From contig JAGFJP010000152.1 of assembly GCA_024102665.1 (NCBI GenBank), positions 22,968 through 86,967 of the forward strand: 64,000 nucleotides of DNA, in the 5' to 3' direction. This DNA comes from Thiogranum sp. (GTDB taxonomy: Bacteria; Pseudomonadota; Gammaproteobacteria; DSM-19610). The position numbers and the translations under genes are program-made. The notes under the pieces were generated by a model. It searched no databases. It worked only from the letters and a program-made list of their open reading frames with translations, and was not told where the DNA came from. Each line of letters opens with the position of its first letter. Within the stretch, counting starts at the first letter, position 1. Positions 37,938 to 46,110 of this stretch are shown here, piece after piece.

Positions 37938-40211
37938 ATGGCACAAACTGAAAAAACCATCAGCAGCAGTGCGCGCGAAGCGGCCGTTGCCCGGCGCCGC
38001 AGCCTGTCCCGGGCGGGCAAGGCGGCGACCGGTGCCCGGTCCGCGTCGACCACCCAGACCGATGCGGTCGTCGCCACGTCCGGCAAGACCGGCAGCCCGG
38101 AGCCTCGTCCCGGCAGCAGCACATCGTCGGGGCGCATGGCTTCGAAGCAGCGTCGCAGGGCGATGGCCAGTCTCGGCAAGATCGCGATCGGCGGTAACAA
38201 TGGCACGCATAGCGCCGCGTCTCAGGCTGCCGGCGTGAAGGCTGCGGCCGAGGCGGCGCAGGAGCAAAGCGGGTGCGGTTGCGGCTGCAAGAGTGAAAGC
38301 AGGGAAAGCGGGCAGAGAGAGGATAACCGGGCGGGCGCCGTGATGCGTGCACCGAAGGTGAACCCGAAGCGGCGCGCGAAGCTGGCTCCGCAGTTGTCCG
38401 GCAACAGCAGCCGCGCGACGGCACGGGCGCGTCGCCTGGCGATGTCCTCGCGCGGCAAAGGTGCGATGAACGGCAACGGCGTGACAGCAGCCGGCAGCGC
38501 GCGCATCGCCCATCCTCACCTCTCCAGCCGCGATCTGGCGCAGGTCCTGCGCGCGCAGCGCAGCCAGAAGGGCGCGGGCGGCTCGAAGAAGGCCGCACCC
38601 ACAGGCCGCATGCGCCCGGCCAGGCCGGCGGCCGGCGGCGGCGCCGTCGATGCCCACTGGAAAGTCGGGGCGAGCGAGACGGCGCACGGCCAGGTCGTGA
38701 CAGGCACCATGGTCGGTCGCAGTCGCAAGACCACGGGTGACGAACCGAGCACCTGTCGCACCGTGACCGGCACCGAGTACATGGGCGCGGACATCTTCCG
38801 CGACTTCTGCCAGTCCGAGCCTGTCGGCGCCCCGCCGAAGGTGCAGACAAGCGCCACCGGCCGCGGCAACAACACGACGGGTAGCCAGGTCGGCCGCAGC
38901 CGCAAGGTCACCGGCGACGAGCCGGGAACCTGCCAGCGCGTCACCGGTATCCAGCACGTTGGCGCCGAGCAGTCCGCGACGTTTTGCGGTGTATCGCCCG
39001 AGTCCGCTGCCGAAAAGGTCACGCACTCCGGGACACGCAAGGGCAAGGTCGTGACGGGAAGCAGCGTTGGACGCAGCAGCAAGGTCACCGGCGACGAGCC
39101 GGGCGCCATGCGCGAGCTGACCGGGACACAGTACACGCAGGCGGGCGCGCAGGGTAAACACCCGGCCAAGGTGGGGATCAGCCAGACGCTGCGCGGCGGA
39201 GCCGTGACCGGAACGCTGGTCGGTCGCGCAAGCCGTGTGACCGGCGACGAGCCGGGCAGTTGCCGCAACATCACCGGTGACGACTACGTCGGGCGTGAGC
39301 AATACGCGGGCTTTTGCGACAGCAGCCCGACACCGCAGGATCGCAAGGTGGGTCTTTCGCAGACCTTCAAGGGCAAGCCCGTCAGCGGCACCCTGACCGG
39401 CCGCTCCGAAAGAGTGACCGGCGATGAGCCCGGCACCTGCAAGTCGATCACCGGCACGCCTTACGCCGGCGCCGAGCAATACCGCGATTATTGCGAGCCA
39501 CAGGAAACGACGCTGGCCAGCCTGCGAACGCCGCGCCGGCGTTCCACTCCCGGCGCGATGCTGAGCGGTCAGCAGCCCGGGCTTGACGGCAATATCACCG
39601 GTGCCGGGAAAGGCGCCTGCGAACCGGTCAGCGGCACGCCTTATGTCGGCGCCGATCAGTTTGCCGCCGCCTGTCCTTCGACACCGGCGGAAGCCGCAAG
39701 CCCGGATTTCCCCGTGCCGCTGGATGGCACGCCCTGGGGACAGTTCAGTGTCTCGAGCCCCGGACACGCCGTACAGGCCGGTGAACGGCATGGCGTAACC
39801 GGCACCCGCTATGAGCAGGGGCATATCACCGGGCCGTTCGGCATGGCCGGAGGCAAGGTCACTGGCACCGAAGAGTTCCGCTTCGGCAGCGACAGCATGC
39901 GGCACACGGCTGTTCTTTCCGGTGGCGAGTCAGTCCAGGGCCGGATCAAATCGCGTATTACCGGTGAAGGCATGGATGCGGGCCTGAAAATCACCGGCGA
40001 TGACTGGGATCGCGGTGACAGTGTGACCGGCACCGAGGGAAGTTCGGCGCGCCGCAATCCGACGCGACAGGGCGGTGGCCAGAGTGTGCGGATGCAGCGG
40101 GAATTGAAGCGCAATGAAGCGATCGCCGAGCCGGTCAGCCGTGTCACCGGTAGCAGTGGCAATACCGAGAAGGGCGCCATGGTGACCTATTCCGGAGGCG
40201 CCCGGGGCTAA
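37938..40211 (+). CDS. csoS2: Carboxysome assembly scaffold CsoS2
   Basis: 757 residues, intrinsically disordered. The N-domain (1-~235) has four basic helical RuBisCO-binding repeats (about 12-30, 66-84, 157-176, 195-212) and a C-G-C-G-C cluster at 113-117. The middle holds five M repeats (242-291, 302-350, 361-405, 412-460, 471-519) with VTGT, VGRS and VTGDEPG signatures; the third lacks both usual Cys. The C-domain (540-757) ends with the shell-anchoring peptide. I see no slippery heptamer at the M/C border, so one full-length form is expected. The ribosome site is weak. Confidence 0.97.
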   Translation: MAQTEKTISSSAREAAVARRRSLSRAGKAATGARSASTTQTDAVVATSGKTGSPEPRPGSSTSSGRMASKQRRRAMASLGKIAIGGNNGTHSAASQAAGVKAAAEAAQEQSGCGCGCKSESRESGQREDNRAGAVMRAPKVNPKRRAKLAPQLSGNSSRATARARRLAMSSRGKGAMNGNGVTAAGSARIAHPHLSSRDLAQVLRAQRSQKGAGGSKKAAPTGRMRPARPAAGGGAVDAHWKVGASETAHGQVVTGTMVGRSRKTTGDEPSTCRTVTGTEYMGADIFRDFCQSEPVGAPPKVQTSATGRGNNTTGSQVGRSRKVTGDEPGTCQRVTGIQHVGAEQSATFCGVSPESAAEKVTHSGTRKGKVVTGSSVGRSSKVTGDEPGAMRELTGTQYTQAGAQGKHPAKVGISQTLRGGAVTGTLVGRASRVTGDEPGSCRNITGDDYVGREQYAGFCDSSPTPQDRKVGLSQTFKGKPVSGTLTGRSERVTGDEPGTCKSITGTPYAGAEQYRDYCEPQETTLASLRTPRRRSTPGAMLSGQQPGLDGNITGAGKGACEPVSGTPYVGADQFAAACPSTPAEAASPDFPVPLDGTPWGQFSVSSPGHAVQAGERHGVTGTRYEQGHITGPFGMAGGKVTGTEEFRFGSDSMRHTAVLSGGESVQGRIKSRITGEGMDAGLKITGDDWDRGDSVTGTEGSSARRNPTRQGGGQSVRMQRELKRNEAIAEPVSRVTGSSGNTEKGAMVTYSGGARG

Positions 40212-40235
40212 GTCGCCGGGGAAGAGAAACAGCAA

Positions 40236-41744
40236 ATGTTGAACACGCGTCGCCATCAGAACCGTTCGCTGTGCTGGTCGCAAACCGCCGCGCCGGTGGC
40301 TTGCCCGGGCGTTGCCGATCCGGTGCGTGCGGCCACGCGCCGGGCGGATGCGGACCGGCATCCGCTGACCGACAGCCAGGAGAACGCCCGGCTGTTCGAT
40401 TACGAGCAACGCGTCAAGTCCGCCTTCGACTCCATCGTGCCGACGCTGAAGCGCATTTCCGCGCTGCAGCATGAAGCGGATTTTGAAAGCCGTGCCCAGG
40501 CGATGGCGCGCGAACAGCTTGGATTCGAGTTGCCGGAAGCGATCCTCGCCGACGCATGGGTGACGCAACTGGACATGCGTCGGCTGTTCTCGTGGTGTGT
40601 CTTCGAAACCTATCACCGGTTCTGTGATGAGTTCTTCAGCTCCGATCCTCTCAGTCAGCCGCAGACCGACTTCCAGAGGTTTCTGATCGAATGCGGTTTC
40701 CACACGCTGGATATTTCACCGTGCGCCGACGGTCGCCTGGCGCATGTCATACGCTATGTCCTGCGTTTGCCCTACCGCGCTGTGCGCCGCAAATCCTACG
40801 CTGGCGCGCTGTTCGATATCGAGGACAGCCTGAGCAAGTGGACCGAAACCGAGTTGCAACGCTTTCGCGAAGGCAAGCCGAGCACGGCGGATGCACCGAC
40901 ACGCTATCTCAAGGCGGTGGCGTATCACTTCAGTTCGACCGATCCGGATAACGAAGGGTGCGCCGCGCACGCGTCCGATGTCCGGCGTGCGGCGCAGGCG
41001 GGACTGCAGCGCCTGCAGGCGTTTCAACAGGCGGTGCAGAACAGTTTCTGCTGTGGCGCCTCGATCGATCTGTTGCTGATCGGCCTGGATACCGACAGCG
41101 ATGCGATCTGCGTCCACCTGCCGGATGGCGACGGCAATATCGATCTGGATAACCGTGTCGATGCGGGCGACATATATGACGCCACGCGCGCGCTGAGTCC
41201 GCAGCGGGCGGAACAGCATATTGCCGATCAGATCAGGCAGCGGGGTATCGATTTGCCGGAAGGCATGGCGAGGCTGATCGCCCGGTTGCTGAGCAACAAC
41301 CTGTCGCAGATCGATTACGTACGCCACTATCACGGTGCGCGCTATCAGGATATCGGTCACGCCGAACGTTTCATCGGCGCCGGTATCGGATTCGAGGAAG
41401 TGCAGTTACGCAATCTGACTTACTTCGCCTACCTGCGCACCGTCGAAGAGGCGGCCGCGGATCTGGACGTGGGCGTAAAGATATTCAGCCGGCTGAATGT
41501 TGCGCATGGTCTGCCTGTTCCGGTCGTCGTGCGCTACGACTATCACGGCCAGGTGCCGGGAGCACGCGATCGCGCGATACAACACTGCCGTCGTGTCGAC
41601 AGCGCCTTGCGCAGTCGATATGCCGATCTGGCCGAACGCGGCCTGCTGCACACTTTGCTGGTCGTGCGTGATTGCAGCGCAAGCCACCGCATCGAAATGA
41701 TCGGTTCCTCGGTGAACGGTCCGGTAACGCAGGAGAGGCACTGA
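40236..41744 (+). CDS. csoSCA: Carboxysomal carbonic anhydrase CsoSCA
   Basis: 502 residues, the family length. Divergent beta-type carbonic anhydrase: zinc ligands Cys163, His231 and Cys242, with the Asp165/Arg167 pair in C-A-D-G-R. The first ~50 residues are a disordered Arg-rich tail of the type that tethers the enzyme to RuBisCO. The C-terminal third is the degenerate second half-domain. It converts bicarbonate to CO2 inside the shell. AGGAGAGG near its end serves csoS4A, whose ATG overlaps its TGA. Confidence 0.96.
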   Translation: MLNTRRHQNRSLCWSQTAAPVACPGVADPVRAATRRADADRHPLTDSQENARLFDYEQRVKSAFDSIVPTLKRISALQHEADFESRAQAMAREQLGFELPEAILADAWVTQLDMRRLFSWCVFETYHRFCDEFFSSDPLSQPQTDFQRFLIECGFHTLDISPCADGRLAHVIRYVLRLPYRAVRRKSYAGALFDIEDSLSKWTETELQRFREGKPSTADAPTRYLKAVAYHFSSTDPDNEGCAAHASDVRRAAQAGLQRLQAFQQAVQNSFCCGASIDLLLIGLDTDSDAICVHLPDGDGNIDLDNRVDAGDIYDATRALSPQRAEQHIADQIRQRGIDLPEGMARLIARLLSNNLSQIDYVRHYHGARYQDIGHAERFIGAGIGFEEVQLRNLTYFAYLRTVEEAAADLDVGVKIFSRLNVAHGLPVPVVVRYDYHGQVPGARDRAIQHCRRVDSALRSRYADLAERGLLHTLLVVRDCSASHRIEMIGSSVNGPVTQERH

Positions 41745-42001
41745 TGAAGATCTGTCAGGTTGTGCGGCCCCTGGTTGCCACCAACCGCATTCCGGGACTC
41801 GAACACCGGCACATGCAGGTGGTGCGCGACGGCAGCGCGCTGCTGGTTGCAGTGGACGCGGTGGGTTGTATTCCCGATGACTGGGTGATCTGTGTGGGCA
41901 GTTCGGCTGCGCGCGAGGCGGCCGGAAGCAAGGAGTACCCAAGTGATCTGACCATCGTGGGGATCATCGATCACTGGCCGCCGGAAGAGGACACGCAGTA
42001 G
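41744..42001 (+). CDS. csoS4A: Carboxysome vertex protein CsoS4A
   Basis: 85 residues, BMV (EutN/CcmL) pentamer family. Starts MKICQVVRPLVATNRIPGLEH; I chose this ATG because it overlaps the csoSCA stop and has AGGAGAGG. VDAVGCIPDDWVICVGSSAAR is the pentamer core. It caps the twelve icosahedral vertices. Its TAG overlaps the GTG of csoS4B by one base. Confidence 0.95.
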   Translation: MKICQVVRPLVATNRIPGLEHRHMQVVRDGSALLVAVDAVGCIPDDWVICVGSSAAREAAGSKEYPSDLTIVGIIDHWPPEEDTQ

Positions 42002-42294
42002 TGGATATTCTGCAGGTCGAGGCATCCCTGGTCAGCACCCGGCGTGTCGAGGGGCTGAAACAGCGCAGTTTGCGGGTGTTGCGCGATGCCCAGGGTAAAC
42101 GTCATGTGGCAGTGGATCCGGTCGGGGCGCGCCGGGGCAACTGGGTGTTTACGGTCAGTGGGTCGGCCGCACGTTATGCCGCCGGTGACTTTGACGTTCT
42201 GACCGATCTCACCATCGGCGGCATTATTGATTTCTGGGAGACTGACGCGGGTCAGTCATCCGGGAAAGACGAGACAACGGGACAGGCGTTGTAG
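42001..42294 (+). CDS. csoS4B: Carboxysome vertex protein CsoS4B
   Basis: 97 residues from a GTG start sharing one base with the csoS4A stop (TAGTG). BMV-fold features: LVSTRRVEGLKQRSLRVL and GNWVFTVSGSAARYA. A second vertex pentamer, slightly longer at the C-terminus than CsoS4A. Coupling to csoS4A should keep both low and balanced relative to hexamers. Confidence 0.94.
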   Translation: MDILQVEASLVSTRRVEGLKQRSLRVLRDAQGKRHVAVDPVGARRGNWVFTVSGSAARYAAGDFDVLTDLTIGGIIDFWETDAGQSSGKDETTGQAL

Positions 42295-42338
42295 CGATTC
42301 TTCAGTTCGACAACCGTTAAGAGAGTAGGAGACAGAAA

Positions 42339-42656
42339 ATGGCAAACGAAAAGTACGGCATAGCGCTCGGCATGATCGAAACACGCGGCCTGGTGCCTGC
42401 CATCGAAGCGGCAGATGCCATGACCAAGGCGGCGGAAGTTCGTCTTGTCGGGCGGGAGTTCGTCGGTGGCGGTTATGTCACGGTTCTGGTTCGGGGTGAA
42501 ACCGGTGCGGTCAACGCAGCGGTGCGGGCCGGTGCCGACGCCTGCGAACGCGTGGGCGACGGCCTGGTCGCCGCGCACATCATTGCCCGTCCGCACCGCG
42601 AGGTGGAACCGGTGCTGCCGACAGGTGGTGACGCGGACAAGGCCGCCGCGGCCTGA
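42339..42656 (+). CDS. csoS1: Carboxysome shell hexamer CsoS1, first copy
   Basis: 105 residues, single BMC domain. Begins [20 protein letters not shown] and contains [20 protein letters not shown] and [16 protein letters not shown]. Forms the hexameric facets of the shell with a small central pore. Preceded by GTAGGAG. Nearly identical to the next gene over the first ~93 residues; the tails differ ([10 protein letters not shown] here). Confidence 0.96.
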   Translation: MANEKYGIALGMIETRGLVPAIEAADAMTKAAEVRLVGREFVGGGYVTVLVRGETGAVNAAVRAGADACERVGDGLVAAHIIARPHREVEPVLPTGGDADKAAAA

Positions 42657-42697
42657 CAGACAGACTTCACATTCAATTGAGACAGGAGTAACAGACC

Positions 42698-43009
42698 ATG
42701 GCCGACCAGAACTACGGCATAGCACTGGGAATGATCGAAACACGCGGCCTCGTGCCCGCCATTGAAGCAGCGGATGCCATGACCAAAGCGGCAGAAGTTC
42801 GCCTGATCGGGCGCGAATTTGTCGGCGGCGGTTATGTCAGTGTGCTGGTGCGTGGCGAGACCGGCGCGGTGAATGCAGCCGTGCGCGCGGGCGCCGATGC
42901 CTGTGAGCGGGTCGGCGATGGCCTGGTTGCAGCGCACATTATCGCTCGTCCGCACCGCGAGGTTGAGCCCGTGCTCAGCGATACGGGCGGTGGCGCAAGG
43001 CGCAGTTGA
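42698..43009 (+). CDS. csoS1: Carboxysome shell hexamer CsoS1, second copy
   Basis: 103 residues, a tandem duplicate of the preceding BMC protein with only a few changes (N for K at position 5, S for T in GYVSVLV) and a different tail (SDTGGGARRS). ACAGGAG site. Which copy corresponds to CsoS1A or CsoS1C elsewhere cannot be settled by eye. Two copies allow mixed hexamers and high output. Confidence 0.96.
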   Translation: MADQNYGIALGMIETRGLVPAIEAADAMTKAAEVRLIGREFVGGGYVSVLVRGETGAVNAAVRAGADACERVGDGLVAAHIIARPHREVEPVLSDTGGGARRS

Positions 43010-43042
43010 GTGAACGGTTGGTGGATCGGCTGATCAGTCGTC

Positions 43043-43516
43043 ATGCGCTATGCCAACGTTGATCAACGGGTGTTGGGTTATCTCGGCAGGGCTCTTAGCC
43101 TTGAGCTCTCGGCGGTCCAGTTGTACGCCACCCAGGCGCGACTTGTCGCGACCTGGGGGCTGGCCGGGATGGCCGAACGCCTCGGCACGGAAGCCGCGGA
43201 GGAAATGGCGCATGTCGAGCGGATCATCGGTCGCATGCTGGCGCTGGGCGCGGCGCCCAACGCGTCGCAACTGCGCCCGCCGGGCCTCGGCGACAGCCTG
43301 CAGGAACTGCTGCAACACAACTGTTCATTCGAGAACGAACTGGTCCGGCTTTATGGCGACGCGACACGGCATTGCGCCCGCATCGGCGATCATGACAACC
43401 GGCTGTTTTTTGAAACGCTGCTGGGCGAGGAGCAGGCGCATGCCCGGCAGCTGCTGCAGTGGCTCGAGGAGTTGCAACGGCCTGGCGCGACCGCGAGCAC
43501 GTCGAGCGTAACTTGA
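43043..43516 (+). CDS. Carboxysome-locus bacterioferritin-like protein
   Basis: 157 residues, four-helix ferritin-like fold. Ligand-type motifs E-L-S-A-V-Q-L-Y (helix A), E-E-M-A-H-V-E-R (helix B) and G-E-E-Q-A-H-A-R (helix D) keep Glu and His of a diiron site. Bacterioferritin-like genes are common in alpha-carboxysome clusters but their role there is unknown; iron or redox protection is a guess. Its ribosome site is weak. Confidence 0.85.
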   Translation: MRYANVDQRVLGYLGRALSLELSAVQLYATQARLVATWGLAGMAERLGTEAAEEMAHVERIIGRMLALGAAPNASQLRPPGLGDSLQELLQHNCSFENELVRLYGDATRHCARIGDHDNRLFFETLLGEEQAHARQLLQWLEELQRPGATASTSSVT

Positions 43517-43533
43517 TCAGATGGGGAGCAGTC

Positions 43534-43797
43534 ATGATTGAACATTGGCAGGAGCGGATTCGGCCCGCCCGCCTGGAGCGGCGCTACGAGTTTCCCGATT
43601 ATCAGAGTTTGAGCAACTTCCTGGAGCGCGCGGCGCAAGTCTCCGAGCGCGAAGACCTGTATCCGGATATCGGCTTTGGCCGCGATTACGTCAATGTGAC
43701 GATTCATGCCGCAGAAGGCAGCAATGAACTGGGCGAACGACAGCGTCGTTTTGCGGAGCATCTCGATGCATTGCTGCCGGACGAGCTGCGGGATTGA
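43534..43797 (+). CDS. Alpha-carboxysome RuBisCO assembly factor acRAF
   Basis: 87 residues from the ATG with GGGGAG 6 bases upstream. Pterin-carbinolamine-dehydratase fold (YEFPDYQSLSNFLERAAQVS, DLYPDIGFGRDYVNVTIH). In cso loci this protein acts as a chaperone of form IA RuBisCO and has lost dehydratase activity. The dehydratase His pair is not intact here, in agreement. Confidence 0.88.
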   Translation: MIEHWQERIRPARLERRYEFPDYQSLSNFLERAAQVSEREDLYPDIGFGRDYVNVTIHAAEGSNELGERQRRFAEHLDALLPDELRD

Positions 43798-43804
43798 CCA
43801 GGGC

Positions 43805-44434
43805 ATGCCCATCATTGCTCTGGTTGGCAACAAAGGGGGTGCGGGCAAGACGACGCTGACCATGAACCTTGCAGCAGCCCTTGCGCGCCGCGGGTCAACG
43901 GTTGTGCTCGATGCGGATCCGCAGGGCTCGGCCCTGCAGTGGCGGGCCATCAGCGGGGATGCCAATGCGCTTCCCGCGGTAATCGACGCGACAAGCGAAC
44001 TTGAGCCGACAGCCAGAGAGGTTGCTGCACAGCATAGCCACCTGGTCATCGACTGTCCCCCCTCGGTCAACGCCATCCAGACCCATGCGGCGCTGCGCAT
44101 CAGCGACCTGGCGCTGATACCCGTGCAGCCTTCCCCGGTGGATTTGTGGGCCACGGTGCATATATCGCATGCGATCGAGCGTGCGCGGGAAAAGAACCCG
44201 CGGCTTTGCGGATTGCTGATCATTAACCAGATCGAGGCGCGCACCACGCTGTCCAGTTTGGTGCGCGAAGCTCTCGCAGAACTGGAGTTGCCGGTGGCGG
44301 CAACGGCGATTCGCCGGCGCGCCATCTATCGAACCAGCGCTCTGGAGGGCAAGAGCGTTCTGGAAATGGGCCGTCGCGGCGCCGTCGCCGCCTCGGAAGT
44401 CGACCAGCTGATCAACGAGGTAATGGCATTATGA
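43805..44434 (+). CDS. mcdA: Carboxysome-positioning ParA-type ATPase McdA
   Basis: 209 residues from the ATG at 43805. Deviant Walker A GNKGGAGKTTLT with the signature Lys, then VLDADPQGSALQW and VIDCPPS (Walker B). A short ParA typical of cargo positioning on the nucleoid. With McdB it spaces carboxysomes along the cell. Its TGA overlaps the mcdB ATG (ATGA). Confidence 0.93.
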   Translation: MPIIALVGNKGGAGKTTLTMNLAAALARRGSTVVLDADPQGSALQWRAISGDANALPAVIDATSELEPTAREVAAQHSHLVIDCPPSVNAIQTHAALRISDLALIPVQPSPVDLWATVHISHAIERAREKNPRLCGLLIINQIEARTTLSSLVREALAELELPVAATAIRRRAIYRTSALEGKSVLEMGRRGAVAASEVDQLINEVMAL

Positions 44435-44667
44435 GCGACAGCGACAAAACCCGGCAGAGGCTCGTGAACTCGATTCGCAAGAGCAAAGCCGACGCCGCCA
44501 GCAAAGCAGGAGCGACCGGGTCCGGACGTGCCGCGCCGGCGACGACAAAGTCTGCGCCACCGACGCCGAAGCCCGGGGCTGCGACCAGGTCCACGCCGTC
44601 AACGCCCGCGGACGTCCGCAGAACAGCGGATGCCTATCAGTGCGGGCGCCGGGTCTGGCCCGACTAA
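44431..44667 (+). CDS. mcdB: Carboxysome-positioning adaptor McdB (alpha type)
   Basis: 78 residues, predicted disordered: a basic N-terminus (DKTRQRLVNSIRKSKA), an Ala/Thr/Pro-rich middle and an ending GRRVWPD. The near-terminal invariant Trp is the hallmark of alpha-McdB proteins, which link carboxysomes to McdA. Overlaps mcdA by four bases. Confidence 0.88.
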   Translation: MSDSDKTRQRLVNSIRKSKADAASKAGATGSGRAAPATTKSAPPTPKPGAATRSTPSTPADVRRTADAYQCGRRVWPD

Positions 44668-44681
44668 AGCAGGAGGTATCG

Positions 44682-45698
44682 ATGTCCTTGCTCGGCAATC
44701 TGCTCATCCCGGCGGTACTGTTCTTTGCACTGGGGTTTCTCGCGCGGCTGGTAAAATCCGATCTGCGCATGCCGCCGGATCTGGCGAAGATGCTCTCGAT
44801 CTACCTGCTGGTTGCAATCGGACTGCACGGTGGCTTTGCGCTTGGCAAGGCCGAACTGGCAATGGCGTTCAGTGCAGTGCTGTGGGCCATCGTGCTCGGG
44901 TTTGCGCTGCCGCTGGTCGGTTACGCGCTGTTGCTGGCGACGCGGCGCGTCGATCCCCTGAACGCCGCGGCCATCGCGGCCCATTATGGCTCGGTCAGCG
45001 CGGGTACGTTCATTACCGCAATAGCCTACCTCGACAACGCGGGCGTTGAATACGAAAGCTACCCCCTCATCATGCTTGCCGTCATGGAGTCCCCGGCAAT
45101 TATCGTCGGCCTGCTCCTCGCATCCTGGTCGCGCCAGAAGCTGCTTGCCACCGCGCCTGTCGCAGGCGCCGCCGGGGCGGTAATGAACAACGGGGGGGAT
45201 CGCCAGCTCGCCAGGTTGCTGCATGATGCATTCACCAATGGCAGCGTGATGTTGCTGATCGGCTCGATGGTCATCGGTGCTGTTTCCAGGCCCTCGGCGA
45301 TGGAAAAACTGTTCCCCTTCGTCGACGAAATCTTCATGGGCGTGTTATGCCTGTTCCTGCTCGAGATGGGTATGGAGGCGGCGCGCCGCATAGGGGAATT
45401 TCGCAAAATCGGCGTGGTGCTGGTCAGTTTCGGTGTGATGATGCCGCTGGTCGGTGCCCTGTTCGGCATCCTGGTGGGGCAGTGGGTACTGGGTTTTGGT
45501 GTCGGTGGCACGACGCTTGTCGCGGTGCTTGGCGCGAGTGCTTCCTACATTGCCGTGCCGCCCGCGATGCGGCTGGCAGTGCCCGAGGCCAATCCGTCGT
45601 TTTATCTGACGTTGTCGCTGGGTATCACTTTTCCGTTCAATGTGGTGGTGGGTATTCCGCTGTACCACTTCCTCGCGACGCTTTTCGCAGCGGCTTGA
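44682..45698 (+). CDS. sbtA: SbtA-type sodium-dependent bicarbonate transporter
   Basis: 338 residues from the ATG with a consensus AGGAGG 5 bases upstream. About ten transmembrane helices. SbtA-family landmarks: AAHYGSVSAGTFITAIAYL, LIMLAVMESPAIIVGLLL and ASASYIAVPPAMRLAVPEAN. It should import bicarbonate with sodium to feed the carboxysomal carbonic anhydrase. Position directly after mcdB and before sbtB ties uptake to carboxysome expression. Confidence 0.92.
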   Translation: MSLLGNLLIPAVLFFALGFLARLVKSDLRMPPDLAKMLSIYLLVAIGLHGGFALGKAELAMAFSAVLWAIVLGFALPLVGYALLLATRRVDPLNAAAIAAHYGSVSAGTFITAIAYLDNAGVEYESYPLIMLAVMESPAIIVGLLLASWSRQKLLATAPVAGAAGAVMNNGGDRQLARLLHDAFTNGSVMLLIGSMVIGAVSRPSAMEKLFPFVDEIFMGVLCLFLLEMGMEAARRIGEFRKIGVVLVSFGVMMPLVGALFGILVGQWVLGFGVGGTTLVAVLGASASYIAVPPAMRLAVPEANPSFYLTLSLGITFPFNVVVGIPLYHFLATLFAAA

Positions 45699-45721
45699 GT
45701 TTGCAGCACAGGATTAGGGGT

Positions 45722-46018
45722 ATGCACGAACTTGTTCCGGAAAAGCTGGTAACCATCATCGCCAATGACGTGTTCGAGGACAAACTGGTTGCGATTGTGC
45801 GCCGGCAGAAGGCCAGTGGCTATACCATCGTGCGGGCGCGCGGCGCCGGTAGCAGTGGCGAGCAATCCGGCATGCTCGATATCGATACCAACATTAAATT
45901 TCACGTGATTATCCCGGTGCAGGGCCTGTCCGGGTTGCTCGACGAACTTCGGGGCCTGAAACGCAGGGGATACAACATGACAGTGTTTGTGTCGGACGTC
46001 TCCGTCCTGGTTTCGTAG
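45722..46018 (+). CDS. sbtB: PII-like regulator SbtB
   Basis: 98 residues, ferredoxin-like PII-superfamily fold. GYTIVRARGAGSSGEQSG is the T-loop region and LKRRGYNMTVFVSDVSVLVS the last strand. No C-terminal Cys pair like that of some cyanobacterial SbtB. By analogy it binds SbtA and adenine nucleotides (cAMP, AMP, ADP) to gate bicarbonate uptake. A cAMP-forming cyclase lies 14 kb away, an interesting but unproven connection. Confidence 0.88.
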   Translation: MHELVPEKLVTIIANDVFEDKLVAIVRRQKASGYTIVRARGAGSSGEQSGMLDIDTNIKFHVIIPVQGLSGLLDELRGLKRRGYNMTVFVSDVSVLVS

Positions 46019-46110
46019 CCGCAAGGCGCTGGTGAGCAAGCAGGCGGTAACACGCAATGGCGAACCGGCATCGGGTGAAATGGGCAACCACACATTGAGG
46101 TAGAAACCTT

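Noticed and set aside
39520..39700. Programmed frameshift in csoS2 giving a short isoform
   Set aside because: No slippery heptamer visible near the M/C border.
37887..39905. Open frame of 672 codons opposite csoS2
   Set aside because: Composition mirrors the repetitive csoS2 coding strand; no start signal or domain.
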